Shown: piece after piece, positions 14,968 through 22,321 of the stretch
How positions within the stretch are numbered: position 1 is the stretch's first letter
Layout: every line of letters starts with the position of its first letter
Assembly: GCA_035415725.1 (NCBI GenBank)
Contig: DAOOGN010000038.1
Location: 1-34,442 of the forward strand
Reading direction: 5' to 3'
DNA: 34,442 nt
From: DSWT01 sp035415725
GTDB lineage: Bacteria > Chloroflexota > Anaerolineae > B4-G1 > SLSP01
The notes under the pieces: generated by a model
Databases searched by the model: none
What the model was told of the DNA's origin: nothing
The model's input: only the letters and a program-made list of their open reading frames with translations
Made by a program: the position numbers and the translations under genes

Positions 14968-15341
14968 AACAGGAAACGATCTATAGCGCGACAGGGCAGC
15001 CGTTGGATGCCTTGACTATGGAAGCCGTTCTCAAAGGTCAGTTGACCCCCGAAGACTTCCGTATCAGCGCAGAGACGCTGCGTGCGCAGGCCGACGCGGC
15101 CGAGGCCGCGGGTTACGGCCCGCTGGCGGAGAACTTCCGCCGCGCCGCCGAACTGACGCGCTTCTCCAATGAGGAAGTGTTGGCGATATACAACACACTT
15201 CGCCCCGGACGCACGACGTATCCGCAACTTCTTGCCCTTGCCGAGCGCCTGGAACGGGACTTCGATGCTCCGCTGACCGCCGCCCTAGTGCGCGAAGCTG
15301 CCGAGGTCTACCGGGCGCGCGGCCTCGTTCAAGAGGCATGA
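14964..15341 (+). CDS. Diol/glycerol dehydratase small subunit (PduE-type)
   Basis: This 125-residue protein is the gamma subunit that completes the B12-dependent dehydratase encoded at 11006. Family landmarks are the DFRISAETLRAQA segment, NFRRAAELTRFSNEEVLAIYNTLRPGRTTYPQLL and the C-terminal LVREAAEVYRARG. All align well with PduE, DhaB3 and GldC proteins. It starts directly at the conserved core and lacks the roughly 40-residue N-terminal extension that directs PduE into bacterial microcompartments. That agrees with the trimmed medium subunit. Its ATG lies within the last codons of the ilvD-like gene (4-base overlap), so synthesis of the small subunit should depend on ilvD translation. It is the last gene of the operon. 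Confidence 0.93.
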   Translation: MKQETIYSATGQPLDALTMEAVLKGQLTPEDFRISAETLRAQADAAEAAGYGPLAENFRRAAELTRFSNEEVLAIYNTLRPGRTTYPQLLALAERLERDFDAPLTAALVREAAEVYRARGLVQEA

Positions 15342-15387
15342 GGCACATGAGACACCGGCATCGTGGGGTGAGTTGCCAAATATGGGG

Positions 15388-15406
15388 CGAGGTGCCAACT
15401 CGCCTG
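15388..15406 (+). terminator. Possible terminator of the diol dehydratase operon
   Basis: GGCGAG and CTCGCC form a perfect 6-bp stem with a 7-base loop, about 45 bases after the small-subunit stop. An overlapping GAGTTG/CAACTC pairing is also possible. There is no U tract, so this is tentative. Confidence 0.3.
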
Positions 15407-15418
15407 CCAAACGAAACG

Positions 15419-15436
15419 GCCCGCCGGATGGCGGGC
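15419..15436 (-). terminator. Hairpin terminator after tRNA-Arg
   Basis: GCCCGCC and GGCGGGC form a perfect 7-bp stem with a 4-base loop, nine bases past the tRNA 3' end on the - strand. It is followed by CGTTTCGTTT. This is a plausible intrinsic terminator with an interrupted T tract. Confidence 0.6.
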
Positions 15437-15444
15437 TGTCGGTG

Positions 15445-15517
15445 TACCCCTGCCGCGATTTGAACGCGGGCTACCGGCTTCGGAGGCCGATGCTCTATCC
15501 AACTGAGCTACAGGGGC
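15445..15517 (-). tRNA. tRNA-Arg (anticodon CCG)
   Basis: On the - strand a 73-base cloverleaf is complete. Acceptor GCCCCTG pairs with CAGGGGT (first pair G-T) and the discriminator is A. The D arm is GCTC...GAGC, the anticodon stem TCGGC/GCCGG holds loop CTCCGAA, and the T arm CGCG/CGCG has loop TTCAAAT. Anticodon CCG reads the arginine codon CGG. CCA is not encoded, unlike in the tRNA-Ser at 1818. Confidence 0.95.
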
Positions 15518-15534
15518 CAGTCTGTTACGCTGAA

Positions 15535-15562
15535 ATTGTACCACGAAAGCACAAAATCTCAA
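15535..15562 (-). promoter_or_regulatory. Promoter of tRNA-Arg
   Basis: On the - strand, TTGAGA (15562-15557), a 16-base spacer and TACAAT (15540-15535) form the promoter. TGG directly before the -10 gives an extended -10. Confidence 0.65.
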
Positions 15563-15616
15563 AATCGACGCTTTGAGATCCGCCAGAGCGCGTTTCAATG
15601 ATCTCTGACTGCGCTG

Positions 15617-15644
15617 TTGCCACCTGGTCTGCCTGATGTATAAT
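15617..15644 (+). promoter_or_regulatory. Promoter of the lipoprotein-mtaB-glycosyltransferase run
   Basis: TTGCCA (15617-15622), a 16-base spacer and TATAAT (15639-15644) make a strong sigma70-like promoter. The transcript would begin near 15651. This excludes a TTG start at 15647 for the first gene and supports GTG at 15698. It is divergent from the tRNA-Arg promoter. Confidence 0.7.
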
Positions 15645-15697
15645 GGTTGTGTTTGAGGTGTTGGACATTCGAGGAGGCTCCACCGGGAGGTGCGCAG

Positions 15698-16309
15698 GTG
15701 CGAACAAGGCTAGGGCTACTCTTCATAATGTGCGTCATCGTGCTGGTCGGTTGTGCTCGCACATCCTCCTCCTTCGAGGACGATTTTTCCGATCCGGCCA
15801 GTGGGTGGGGCGCATCCTCGCACGAGACGTATGTACGTGGATACCAGCAAGGCCGCTACTTGATGCAGATTGACGTTCCACAATGGTTTGTGTGGGCCAC
15901 TGCCGGTCGCACCTATCAGGATGTTGAGATGGAAGTCAATGTACGTTCCGAGCAGGTCACGGATAACCATTACGGTGTCTTCTGTCGCTATACGGAGGGA
16001 CAATTCTACTACTTCGCCATCAGCGCCGACGGTTACTATGCCATTTTCCTTCATAATGAAGACGGAAAATTGCTGCCGCTGACCGGACAGGCGATGTTGC
16101 GTTCGTCGCTCATCTCGACGGATGGGCGCGAGAACCGGTTGATGGCGGTTTGTAAAGGGACGCAGCTTACCCTCTACGTCAACGGTGAGCAGGTAGCACA
16201 AGTTGAGGACGAGACGCTGAAACGCGGTGACATCGGGATGGCTGCCGGGACCTTGCAGCAGGGGGGTACCATTGTCTGGTTCGATGATCTGAGGGTTGAG
16301 AAACCATGA
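15698..16309 (+). CDS. Lipoprotein with a concanavalin/LamG-like (DUF1080-type) domain
   Basis: This is a predicted membrane-anchored exported protein of 203 residues with start GTG 15698, preceded by GGGAGG. The N-terminus is a lipoprotein signal with lipobox LVGC (C19). The mature part is one beta-sandwich domain of the type often annotated as DUF1080 or LamG-like. It contains WATAGRTYQDVEMEVNV, NHYGVFCRY...FYYFAISADGYYAI and a C-terminal RGDIGMAAGTLQQGGTIVWFDDLRV. Such domains usually bind carbohydrate or polymer, but no catalytic residue can be assigned. It is a tandem paralogue of the next gene, which it overlaps by four bases. The C-terminal part of the surface protein at 24186 resembles the same fold. 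Function is unknown. Confidence 0.8.
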   Translation: MRTRLGLLFIMCVIVLVGCARTSSSFEDDFSDPASGWGASSHETYVRGYQQGRYLMQIDVPQWFVWATAGRTYQDVEMEVNVRSEQVTDNHYGVFCRYTEGQFYYFAISADGYYAIFLHNEDGKLLPLTGQAMLRSSLISTDGRENRLMAVCKGTQLTLYVNGEQVAQVEDETLKRGDIGMAAGTLQQGGTIVWFDDLRVEKP

Positions 16310-16941
16310 AGACGAAGCGTGCTTTGGGGCGATGGCTGGCAAACCTCGCCTTGTGTCTAATGCTGGTGGGGACGGTGGCATGTGCATCGCGGAGGTCCGC
16401 TACCTGGTCGGAACCGTTTGATGCGCCGGGGGACTGGCATTTAAGCTCCGATGCCGCGGCGAACGTTGCTGTGGAGGATGGCGTTTTGCGCGTTCACGTC
16501 ATTGAAGTGGGGCAGGTGGCGTGGGCTTCGGCGGGGCGGACTTACGATGATTTCCGACTCACCGTGGAAGCGACGCAAGTTTCTGGACCTGCCGACAATG
16601 AATATGGGGTGTTGGTGCGTATGCAGGATGACCAGCATTTCTACGCTTTTTCGGTGAGCGGCGATGGTTATGTACGAGCGGCCCGTTACGATGGGACTTC
16701 ATGGATCATCCTGGGGCCGGATTGGTCGGCAAGCGCTGCCGTCAATCAGGGTGCAGCGATGAACGTTTTGGAAGTCGAAGTGACCGGCGGGACTTTTATC
16801 TTTCGCGTCAACGATACGCAGGTCTTGCAGGTCGAAGACGCCACGTACACCAGAGGTGACATCGGTCTCTATGCCGGCTCGTTTAGCGAAGGAGACGTGG
16901 TCATTACTTTTGACAATCTGGAGGTTCAACCGTTGTTTTAA
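16306..16941 (+). CDS. Second lipoprotein with a LamG-like (DUF1080-type) domain
   Basis: This 211-residue exported protein is paralogous to the preceding one. The signal peptide ends in TVAC (C26), a slightly atypical lipobox with Thr at -3. The domain repeats its neighbour's landmarks: WASAGRTYDDFRLTVEA, NEYGVLVRM...FYAFSVSGDGYVRAARYDG and RGDIGLYAGSFSEGDVVITFDNLEV. Its ATG overlaps the previous stop (ATGA), so the two are translationally coupled and probably made in equal amounts. The pair is best explained by local duplication followed by divergence, most of it outside the shared core strands. No enzymatic function can be assigned; a sugar- or wall-binding role is a guess from fold type. 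Confidence 0.8.
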   Translation: MKTKRALGRWLANLALCLMLVGTVACASRRSATWSEPFDAPGDWHLSSDAAANVAVEDGVLRVHVIEVGQVAWASAGRTYDDFRLTVEATQVSGPADNEYGVLVRMQDDQHFYAFSVSGDGYVRAARYDGTSWIILGPDWSASAAVNQGAAMNVLEVEVTGGTFIFRVNDTQVLQVEDATYTRGDIGLYAGSFSEGDVVITFDNLEVQPLF

Positions 16942-16961
16942 GGGACGGTGAGTTAACGATT

Positions 16962-17504
16962 ATGGAAGATACTTCTTCAACAGAGGCGAAAACTTACCAC
17001 TATCCGTGGGCACGTGCGTTGATGGTCCTGGTGCTCTACGGCGCACTGCTTGTTTTTCTGTGGCATTTCCCCACGCCCGGCGGGCGCGCCTTTTTCCAAA
17101 CCCTTTTCCGCGGATTCTTATATGTCCTCGCGGGTCTGGGGTTGGTGGCTGTCACCGTCATCTTTTTTCTGTTCTTCCCGCTTCCCCAACAATGGAACAG
17201 AAAAATCGAGGCATTGAACGCCGGCGCTGAAGGGGACTATGAGGCAGAGGAAGGGCTAGGCGGTGTCTTTACAGCTCGTTCGCTGTTGATCCCGGCGTTC
17301 AAAAGCCCCGATGTTGAGTCGCGCGTTTGGGATATTCTCTACGATTTGGAAAGCGAACTCGACCCCGATTGCGTTATTGCGGCGGACGCGCGGTCGGGCA
17401 TCATCACCATCACGGACGACGATGAAGAAGAAACCGATTATATTCTGCGCGAAATCCGTTCTCGATTGAAAAGCGCCGACATCGCAGTGCGTAGCCCGCA
17501 TTGA
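16962..17504 (+). CDS. Small membrane protein with an acidic cytoplasmic tail, function unknown
   Basis: I do not recognise a family for this 180-residue protein. It has two hydrophobic segments (about residues 19-36 and 46-71) and a short loop between them. The remaining 110 residues are charged and probably cytoplasmic. The tail contains LLIPAFKSPDVESRVWDILYDLESELDPDCVIAADARSG and a run of Asp/Glu (TDDDEEETDY), ending in a basic stretch. No signal peptidase site or catalytic motif is visible. It starts 20 bases after the second lipoprotein, and its stop overlaps the mtaB start codon (TGATG). It therefore belongs to the same transcript and may be translationally coupled to mtaB. Confidence 0.7.
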   Translation: MEDTSSTEAKTYHYPWARALMVLVLYGALLVFLWHFPTPGGRAFFQTLFRGFLYVLAGLGLVAVTVIFFLFFPLPQQWNRKIEALNAGAEGDYEAEEGLGGVFTARSLLIPAFKSPDVESRVWDILYDLESELDPDCVIAADARSGIITITDDDEEETDYILREIRSRLKSADIAVRSPH

Positions 17505-18757
17505 TGCAGATTTACTTAGAATCCCTCGGATGTCGCCTCAACGCCGCTGAAATTGAAGCCATGGCCCGTCTCTTTGCCGGGGCGGGCCATGATGTGGTGG
17601 AGGCTCCTGAGGGGGCGGACATCATCGTTCTGAATTCCTGCACGGTCACGGCGCAGGCGGCGCGCAAGAGCCGTCATCGACTGCACACCTTGCACCATCG
17701 TTATCCCCAGGCGCGTCTGGCCGTCAGCGGGTGTTGGGCCACGGAGGATGTCGCGCAAGCGTCGCGGCTCCCCGGCGTGGCATGGGTGATTCCCAATGAG
17801 GATAAAGCGCGCGCTGTGGAGATCATCACCGGCGTTGTGGCCGAGCCGGCCCCCTGGTCGCCGGGACGATGGGGGCACACACGCGCGTTCCTCGCCGTGC
17901 AGGATGGCTGCGATCACGCCTGCACCTATTGCGTCACGCGCCTTTTGCGTGGGCCGGCGCGCAGTCGTCCGTTGGCCGATGCGGTGCAGGCTGCCCGTGA
18001 TCTCGCCGTGCAGGGTGCCCAGGAGGTTGTCCTGACCGGCGTGAGCCTGGGCGCTTATGGTCATGAGGTGGGATTGGAGCATGGATTGGCCACGTTGGTC
18101 GCAGCGATCCTGCGGGAGACGGATGTGCCGCGCTTGCGTCTTTCTTCCGTCGAACCCTGGGATGTGGATGAATCCTTGATCGCGCTGTGGGACAATCCTC
18201 GCTTTTGCCGTCAATTGCACATCCCCTTGCAATCCGGCTGTGATGTTGTGCTTCAACGCATGGGACGTCGCTACACGGTTGCCCGGTTTGCGGCGCTGGT
18301 GGATGCCGTGCGCGCCGTCTCTCCTGCTATCGCCATCACGACCGATGTCATTGTCGGCTTTCCCGGTGAGAGTGAGGCGGATTTTGCCGCGAGTCTGGAT
18401 TTTGTGGCGCGGATGGCCTTCGCCCGTCTGCACGTTTTTCCTTACTCCGTGCGTCCGGGGACGCCGGCCATACGTTTACCGGAGGCTGTTCCCCAGGCGA
18501 CGCGGACGGAGCGTGCCGCTCGCATGCGTGCGTTAGGGGAACAATTGGCAACCGAATATCGTCTAGGTTTCATCGGTCAGACCCTGCCGGTGTTGTGGGA
18601 GCAGAGGGACGCAGCCGGTTATTGGCATGGATTGACCGATAACTATCTTGAGGTAGTGGTGCCAGCAGAGGAGGATTTGTACAATCGGATCATGTCCACC
18701 CACCTCATTTCGTTAGAGGACGACGTTTTGAGCGGGGAGCTTATGCGCATTGGATAG
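17504..18757 (+). CDS. mtaB: tRNA N6-threonylcarbamoyladenosine (t6A37) methylthiotransferase MtaB
   Basis: MtaB is a radical-SAM enzyme that adds a methylthio group to t6A at position 37 of ANN-decoding tRNAs. The 417-residue product has the N-terminal UPF0004 domain with three cluster cysteines, in SLGCRLN, NSCTVTAQA and SGCWA. The radical-SAM motif CDHACTYC follows (C136, C140, C143), then SLGAYG-type and HIPLQSG-type strands of the barrel. A short C-terminal TRAM-like stretch (about 350-417) completes it. GCRLN rather than GCQMN favours MtaB over MiaB. ATG 17504 overlaps the previous stop. A TTG one codon earlier is less likely. Its place among lipoprotein and glycosyltransferase genes has no obvious functional logic, so it may simply share the operon promoter. 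Confidence 0.92.
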   Translation: MQIYLESLGCRLNAAEIEAMARLFAGAGHDVVEAPEGADIIVLNSCTVTAQAARKSRHRLHTLHHRYPQARLAVSGCWATEDVAQASRLPGVAWVIPNEDKARAVEIITGVVAEPAPWSPGRWGHTRAFLAVQDGCDHACTYCVTRLLRGPARSRPLADAVQAARDLAVQGAQEVVLTGVSLGAYGHEVGLEHGLATLVAAILRETDVPRLRLSSVEPWDVDESLIALWDNPRFCRQLHIPLQSGCDVVLQRMGRRYTVARFAALVDAVRAVSPAIAITTDVIVGFPGESEADFAASLDFVARMAFARLHVFPYSVRPGTPAIRLPEAVPQATRTERAARMRALGEQLATEYRLGFIGQTLPVLWEQRDAAGYWHGLTDNYLEVVVPAEEDLYNRIMSTHLISLEDDVLSGELMRIG

Positions 18758-20672
18758 GCGACGCTACAGCGGATTGCTCACGATCATTTTGTTGATTGCT
18801 GCCGTCATGCGCTTTTGGGCGCTGCCTCAATTCCCGTCAGGGATCGCGCACGATGAGGTCGCCGAAGTCTTGATCGCTGAAGGCATTCTTCAGGGCCACC
18901 ACGCAGTCTTTTTCCCAGCGGCTTATGGACAAGAACCGCTGTTTCTCTATCTGGTAGCGATAGCTCTGGCGCTTTTTGGACGCCATGGGCTGGCGTTGCG
19001 CTTTGTCACCGCCGCGGTGGGTTTGTTAACCGTGGCCGCCGCCGCGCGGTTGGCGCGCCGATTGTTCGGTCCGCATGCTGCACTTGCTACCGCCGCCGGA
19101 TTAGGCGTGATGTTGTGGCCGGTATTCTGGAGTCGGGTGGGACTGCGGGGGATGACACTGCCGCTCGTGCTGTGTCTAGGCGCCGATGCTCTATGGCGTG
19201 CACTGCAAGCGCGCCAGCGCACCGTACATTTTGCCCTCATTGCCGGCTGTTGGTGGGGACTTACGGCGTATACCTATCTGGCGTCGCGCGGTGTGCCGAT
19301 TCTCTATGGTGTTTTTCTTCTTTATCTGCTGTTTTTCGACCGTAGGTTGGTGTGTCGTCGTTGGCGGGAACTGGCACTGACGCTGGGAATTGCGTTGTTG
19401 GTTGCTTCGCCACTGATCCTTTACGTCAGCATGAACAAAACTGTGCAAACGCGCGTCTATGAGGTTGATGCACCGTTGCAGGCGCTGCGTCAAGGCGATC
19501 CTGGAGCCATTGTGGAGAATGCCCGGCGCCTTGCCGGGATGTTCAGTGTACGCGGCGACCCGCTCGAGCGCAACAATTACCCCGGCCGGCCGGTCTTCCC
19601 GGAACCGTTATGGGCGTTGTTATTTTATGGAGGAAGTGTCGTGGCGCTGCGGCGCCTGCGCGACGTGCGTTATGGCTTTGTGCTCATCTGGCTGGGCGCG
19701 ATGCTCTTGCCCACGCTGGTGACGACGGATGCGCCGAGTTTCGTGCGCGCCCTGGGTGCGCTCCCGGCTGTAATGCTGCTGCCGGGCATCGGGACGGCGT
19801 GGATGTGGCAGCAGTGTCTCCGGCGGTCGAAATGGATCCGGGCAGTCTGCACAGGCATATTGGGCCTGGCCTTTGTTCTCAATATCGGGTTGACCATCCG
19901 CGATTATGGCATGCGCTGGCCCCTGATTCCTTCAGAGCAGTTTGTCTGGCAGGTGGATTTTGTGGACATTGCCCGCTGGATGGATTCACATCCTGTAGAG
20001 GCCGATGTGACGGTGGCCGGGCTCTCCAATGACACCATGGACGATCCCAGCCTCGATCTCTTACTGCGTCGCAGTGACTTGCGGGTGCGGTGGGTGGATA
20101 CGGGAAGTCCACTCGGCGCAGGTGGTGCGTGGGTTGTTCCTCGCGCCGGCGGACGGCTGTTTGTGCCGACGATTGTACCGGTGAATGATCGTCTGCGTGA
20201 CTATATGGCGGAATGGGGGGCAACGGCAACGTCCCATGCGCGTTTCACGGAGTTTGTGGTGCCGCCAATTTTGCCGGCGGCGCGGGTCCAGGCCGACTTT
20301 GAGGGCCACGTCAGTCTGATCGCGCTGGATGTTCCGGTGCAGTCCGTGGCGCCCAAGGCGACGGTTACGTTGTTTTCGGTGTGGGAAGCCGGGGATGGCC
20401 CCCATCCGCCGCTCAAAGTTTTCGTGCATCTCGTCGATGGAGAGGGTCGGTTGTGGGCGCAGCATGACGGGCTTGACAGTCCGGCGCAGTTCTGGGAACC
20501 GGGAGACCGGATTGTCCAGGTGCACACGCTAACCCTTCCATCCGCCATACCGCCAGGGGGATACACGCTGCGGGTGGGGCTTTATGATCGCGTGACGTTG
20601 CTTCCCTATCCTTTGCGCGACGGGCGAGCTTATTTTGAGGCGGTCACCATTCAGGTGCCGACACAGGAATGA
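18750..20672 (+). CDS. GT39-family membrane glycosyltransferase with a C-terminal beta-sandwich
   Basis: This is a polytopic protein of 640 residues in the ArnT/protein O-mannosyltransferase class, which moves sugars from polyprenyl phosphate carriers onto acceptors outside the membrane. After the first membrane helix it shows FPSGIAHDEVAEVLIAEG, where the acidic DE pair is the GT39 catalytic signature. GQEPLFLYLVAIALALFG follows, then about ten further helices up to residue 390. A soluble segment precedes the final domain (about 515-640). That domain has the core LKVFVHLVDGEGRLWAQHD...GYTLRVGLYD, shared with other proteins here. The start is TTG 18750, which overlaps the mtaB stop by eight bases; an ATG at 18807 is an alternative. 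Donor and acceptor sugars are unknown. Confidence 0.85.
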   Translation: MDRRRYSGLLTIILLIAAVMRFWALPQFPSGIAHDEVAEVLIAEGILQGHHAVFFPAAYGQEPLFLYLVAIALALFGRHGLALRFVTAAVGLLTVAAAARLARRLFGPHAALATAAGLGVMLWPVFWSRVGLRGMTLPLVLCLGADALWRALQARQRTVHFALIAGCWWGLTAYTYLASRGVPILYGVFLLYLLFFDRRLVCRRWRELALTLGIALLVASPLILYVSMNKTVQTRVYEVDAPLQALRQGDPGAIVENARRLAGMFSVRGDPLERNNYPGRPVFPEPLWALLFYGGSVVALRRLRDVRYGFVLIWLGAMLLPTLVTTDAPSFVRALGALPAVMLLPGIGTAWMWQQCLRRSKWIRAVCTGILGLAFVLNIGLTIRDYGMRWPLIPSEQFVWQVDFVDIARWMDSHPVEADVTVAGLSNDTMDDPSLDLLLRRSDLRVRWVDTGSPLGAGGAWVVPRAGGRLFVPTIVPVNDRLRDYMAEWGATATSHARFTEFVVPPILPAARVQADFEGHVSLIALDVPVQSVAPKATVTLFSVWEAGDGPHPPLKVFVHLVDGEGRLWAQHDGLDSPAQFWEPGDRIVQVHTLTLPSAIPPGGYTLRVGLYDRVTLLPYPLRDGRAYFEAVTIQVPTQE

Positions 20673-22321
20673 AATATCGTTGGACTGCGTGGGTTTCCAT
20701 GGTGCTGCTGGGGGGGCTGTTCGGCTTCCTGATGTACAATGCCTGGGCGCAGTCGCCGACAATGGACGAGCAGAATCACATTGCACGGGGCTACGCGCTG
20801 TTGCGGACCGGCGATCCACGGTTGAGCCTGGAGCATCCGCCGTTGATCAATGTAATTGAGGCTTTGCCACTGCTGTTGTTGGGCCATAGTGTTCAACTTC
20901 CCCTGGACGACTGGTCCTGGGAAGCCGGGCAGTGGTACTATTTTGCCGACAATTTTCTGTGGTTCGCCAACCACGACGCCGACCGGATGGTTTTTCTGGC
21001 GCGTGTGCCGGTGGTGATGATGACGGTGCTGCTGGCGGCGCTCGCGGCACGGTGGGCGCGGGAATTGTGGGGGGGAAAAGCCGGCGTGGTCGGGCTGATG
21101 TTGGTAGCTTTTGATCCCAACATTCTGGCGCACGGCAGCCTGGCGACGACGGATATCGGCATTACCCTGACGGCATTCCTGGCGGGTTATGCTGTGTGGC
21201 GTCTGACACGCGCCTTTTCGTGGCGTGGGGCGATGTTGGCCGGGTTAGCGTTGGGCGCCATGCTCGCCAGCAAAGTGTCGGCGCTGATGTTCTGGGGCAT
21301 TTTTGGGGTGTTGGCAGTCGGCGACGCGCTGCGTGAAGGACCTGCGGCGGCGCGATGGCATGCTTTGTGGAAACGCCTGGTGCTTTACGCGGCGGTGACG
21401 GCGGTGGCGGTTTTGTTCCTGTGGGCCAGTTATATGTTTCAAATCGTTCCCGCCGTAGAAAATGGAACGCCGGTACCGCTAGGGACATACGTGAACGGGG
21501 TTTTGACGGTTTTGACGACGGTTGAAGGTGGACGCACCTCCTATCTGTTGGGGGCGACATCCCTGGAGGGTTGGCCGTTATATTTCCCTATCACTTTTGC
21601 TGTCAAGACGCCTATTCCTGTCATGCTGTTGATCTTGTTGACGGTGCCCCTGGCGATCAAACGCCGGCGAGGATGGGCGGCATGTTTTTTGTTGTTACCG
21701 GTGGTGGTGTACTGGTTTTTTGCACTTCGCAGTGCGCTCAATGTGGGATACCGTCATCTGTTGCCAACGCTGCCGTTCGTCTATGTGTGGGTTGCGCAGT
21801 GGGGGGGGAGTGTTCCTGAGAACGTGGCACGTCAGACGAAACTTGACCGTATCGCGCCGATTGTACTTGGCGTGTCGCTAGGATGGCTGGCGCTGGAGAC
21901 ATTCTGGATCGCGCCGCATTTTTTGTCCTACTTCAATGCCATAGGCGGCGGTCCGGAAAATGGCTGGCGCATCGTGGCGGATTCGAATATCGACTGGGGA
22001 CAAGACCTTAAAACCCTGAGCGCTTACATCGCCGAGCACAACCTGGGCAAAGTGAAGTTGAGCTGGTTCGGGAGCGCACGCCCCGAGGCGTATGGCATCG
22101 CGTTCGATCCCCTACCTGGTCTGCCCCATTACTACAACATGTGGCTGGAGCCGCCGACGTTCAATGAGCAGCATCCCGAACCCGGCGTGTATGTGATCAG
22201 CGTCTCCAACCTGGTAGAGCTGACGCTGGAGGACAAGCATTTTTTCACCTACTTTCGTGCGCGTGAGCCGGATGCGCGGGTGGGGTATTCGGTGTACATT
22301 TATCGAGTGGAGGAACCTTGA
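20669..22321 (+). CDS. GT39/ArnT-like membrane glycosyltransferase
   Basis: This second polytopic glycosyltransferase has 550 residues. The first helix is followed by SPTMDEQNHIARGYALLRTGDPRLSLEHPPL. The DE pair and the EHPPL motif are characteristic of GT39 enzymes of the ArnT/PMT type. About ten to twelve membrane segments follow. The C-terminal region (from about 425) is extracytoplasmic, with NGWRIVADSNIDWGQDLKTL and WFGSARPEAYGI, a pair frequently seen in this subfamily. Unlike its two neighbours it lacks the extra beta-sandwich domain. ATG 20669 overlaps the previous stop (ATGA), and its own stop overlaps the next start. It is therefore the middle member of a translationally coupled trio. 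Confidence 0.87.
   Translation: MKYRWTAWVSMVLLGGLFGFLMYNAWAQSPTMDEQNHIARGYALLRTGDPRLSLEHPPLINVIEALPLLLLGHSVQLPLDDWSWEAGQWYYFADNFLWFANHDADRMVFLARVPVVMMTVLLAALAARWARELWGGKAGVVGLMLVAFDPNILAHGSLATTDIGITLTAFLAGYAVWRLTRAFSWRGAMLAGLALGAMLASKVSALMFWGIFGVLAVGDALREGPAAARWHALWKRLVLYAAVTAVAVLFLWASYMFQIVPAVENGTPVPLGTYVNGVLTVLTTVEGGRTSYLLGATSLEGWPLYFPITFAVKTPIPVMLLILLTVPLAIKRRRGWAACFLLLPVVVYWFFALRSALNVGYRHLLPTLPFVYVWVAQWGGSVPENVARQTKLDRIAPIVLGVSLGWLALETFWIAPHFLSYFNAIGGGPENGWRIVADSNIDWGQDLKTLSAYIAEHNLGKVKLSWFGSARPEAYGIAFDPLPGLPHYYNMWLEPPTFNEQHPEPGVYVISVSNLVELTLEDKHFFTYFRAREPDARVGYSVYIYRVEEP

Noticed and set aside
15647..15697. Earlier TTG start for the first lipoprotein
   Set aside because: It overlaps the promoter -10 and predicted transcript start. 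GTG 15698 has a proper ribosome site and gives a correct lipoprotein signal.
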